From Rhinopithecus roxellana (taxonomy: Eukaryota; Chordata; Mammalia; Primates; Cercopithecidae), in NCBI RefSeq assembly GCF_007565055.1, contig NC_044557.1:67027095-67091094 (forward strand): DNA of 64,000 nucleotides, read 5' to 3'. Position 1 is the first letter of the stretch. The number at the start of each line of letters is the position of its first letter. The notes below the pieces were generated by a model. The model was not told the origin of the DNA. It did no database searches and saw nothing but the letters and a program-made list of their open reading frames with translations. A program made the translations under genes and the position numbers. Positions 63,771 to 64,000 of the stretch are shown one piece after another.

Positions 63771-64000
63771 TTATTCATTATTGCATACCTACTATGTGTC
63801 TATAATTCGTCATTTTACTTGGCAAAGGAAGTGTACCAGAATGGCTACTGGACTGCCGTATTGATCTCCAGATGTTCACCATCACTTTGAGCTTAGATTT
63901 TACCCAATCTGTATGTTCCTTTTATTTAAAAAACAAGCAAACCTGTTTTTATTAAACACTTTTTAAATTTATAGATTTAACATGCATTGCCTAATTTGAA

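Overview
This is a primate nuclear genome window. About fifty Alu elements in both orientations, plus L1, L2, MIR, MaLR/ERV LTRs and small DNA transposons, fill most of it. Many of the youngest AluY copies read 'GCTCAAGCCTG' near the 5' end and 'GATCCGGCCACTG' in the right arm. These are variants I associate with Old World monkey AluY lineages (AluYRa type) rather than human AluY, so a cercopithecoid such as a macaque, baboon or green monkey is the likely source. That is inference from remembered subfamily variants.

Layout. 1 to about 27,200 is intergenic and repeat-rich, with no supportable functional protein gene. It holds an antisense ERV fragment at the left edge, nested L1/Alu/MADE1, L1 3' ends, LTR-like blocks, a solo LTR with a 4-bp target duplication (19,005-19,458), a tandemly duplicated L1 tail (22,155-22,402) and a broken NPM1 processed pseudogene cut by three Alus (22,479-24,697). 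About 27,300-27,900 is a CpG-rich, TATA-less promoter with two E-box/CLEAR-like palindromes. From there to the right edge runs the 5' part of ATP6V1C1 on the + strand, which encodes subunit C1 of the V-type proton ATPase.

ATP6V1C1. A non-coding first exon ends with a donor at 27,738, and intron 1 is about 20.9 kb. Seven coding exons follow: 48,609-48,779 (ATG at 48,648), 50,129-50,196, 56,071-56,156, 58,552-58,646, 60,226-60,317, 61,379-61,477 and 63,368-63,436. All splice sites are GT-AG and the reading frame is continuous across every junction. Together they give 641 coding bases, 213 complete codons plus two bases, of a protein that is 382 residues in human. The remaining exons lie past the right edge.

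The second half of the gene (57,649-64,000) has no recognisable Alu, in strong contrast to the upstream region. The many ORFs of 60-150 codons elsewhere are almost all translations of Alu or L1 sequence. I found no CRISPR array, operon, tRNA or rRNA gene and no undescribed gene system. The points worth a second look are repeat stratigraphy, local duplications, possible miR-548-like hairpins, inverted Alu pairs and promoter elements.
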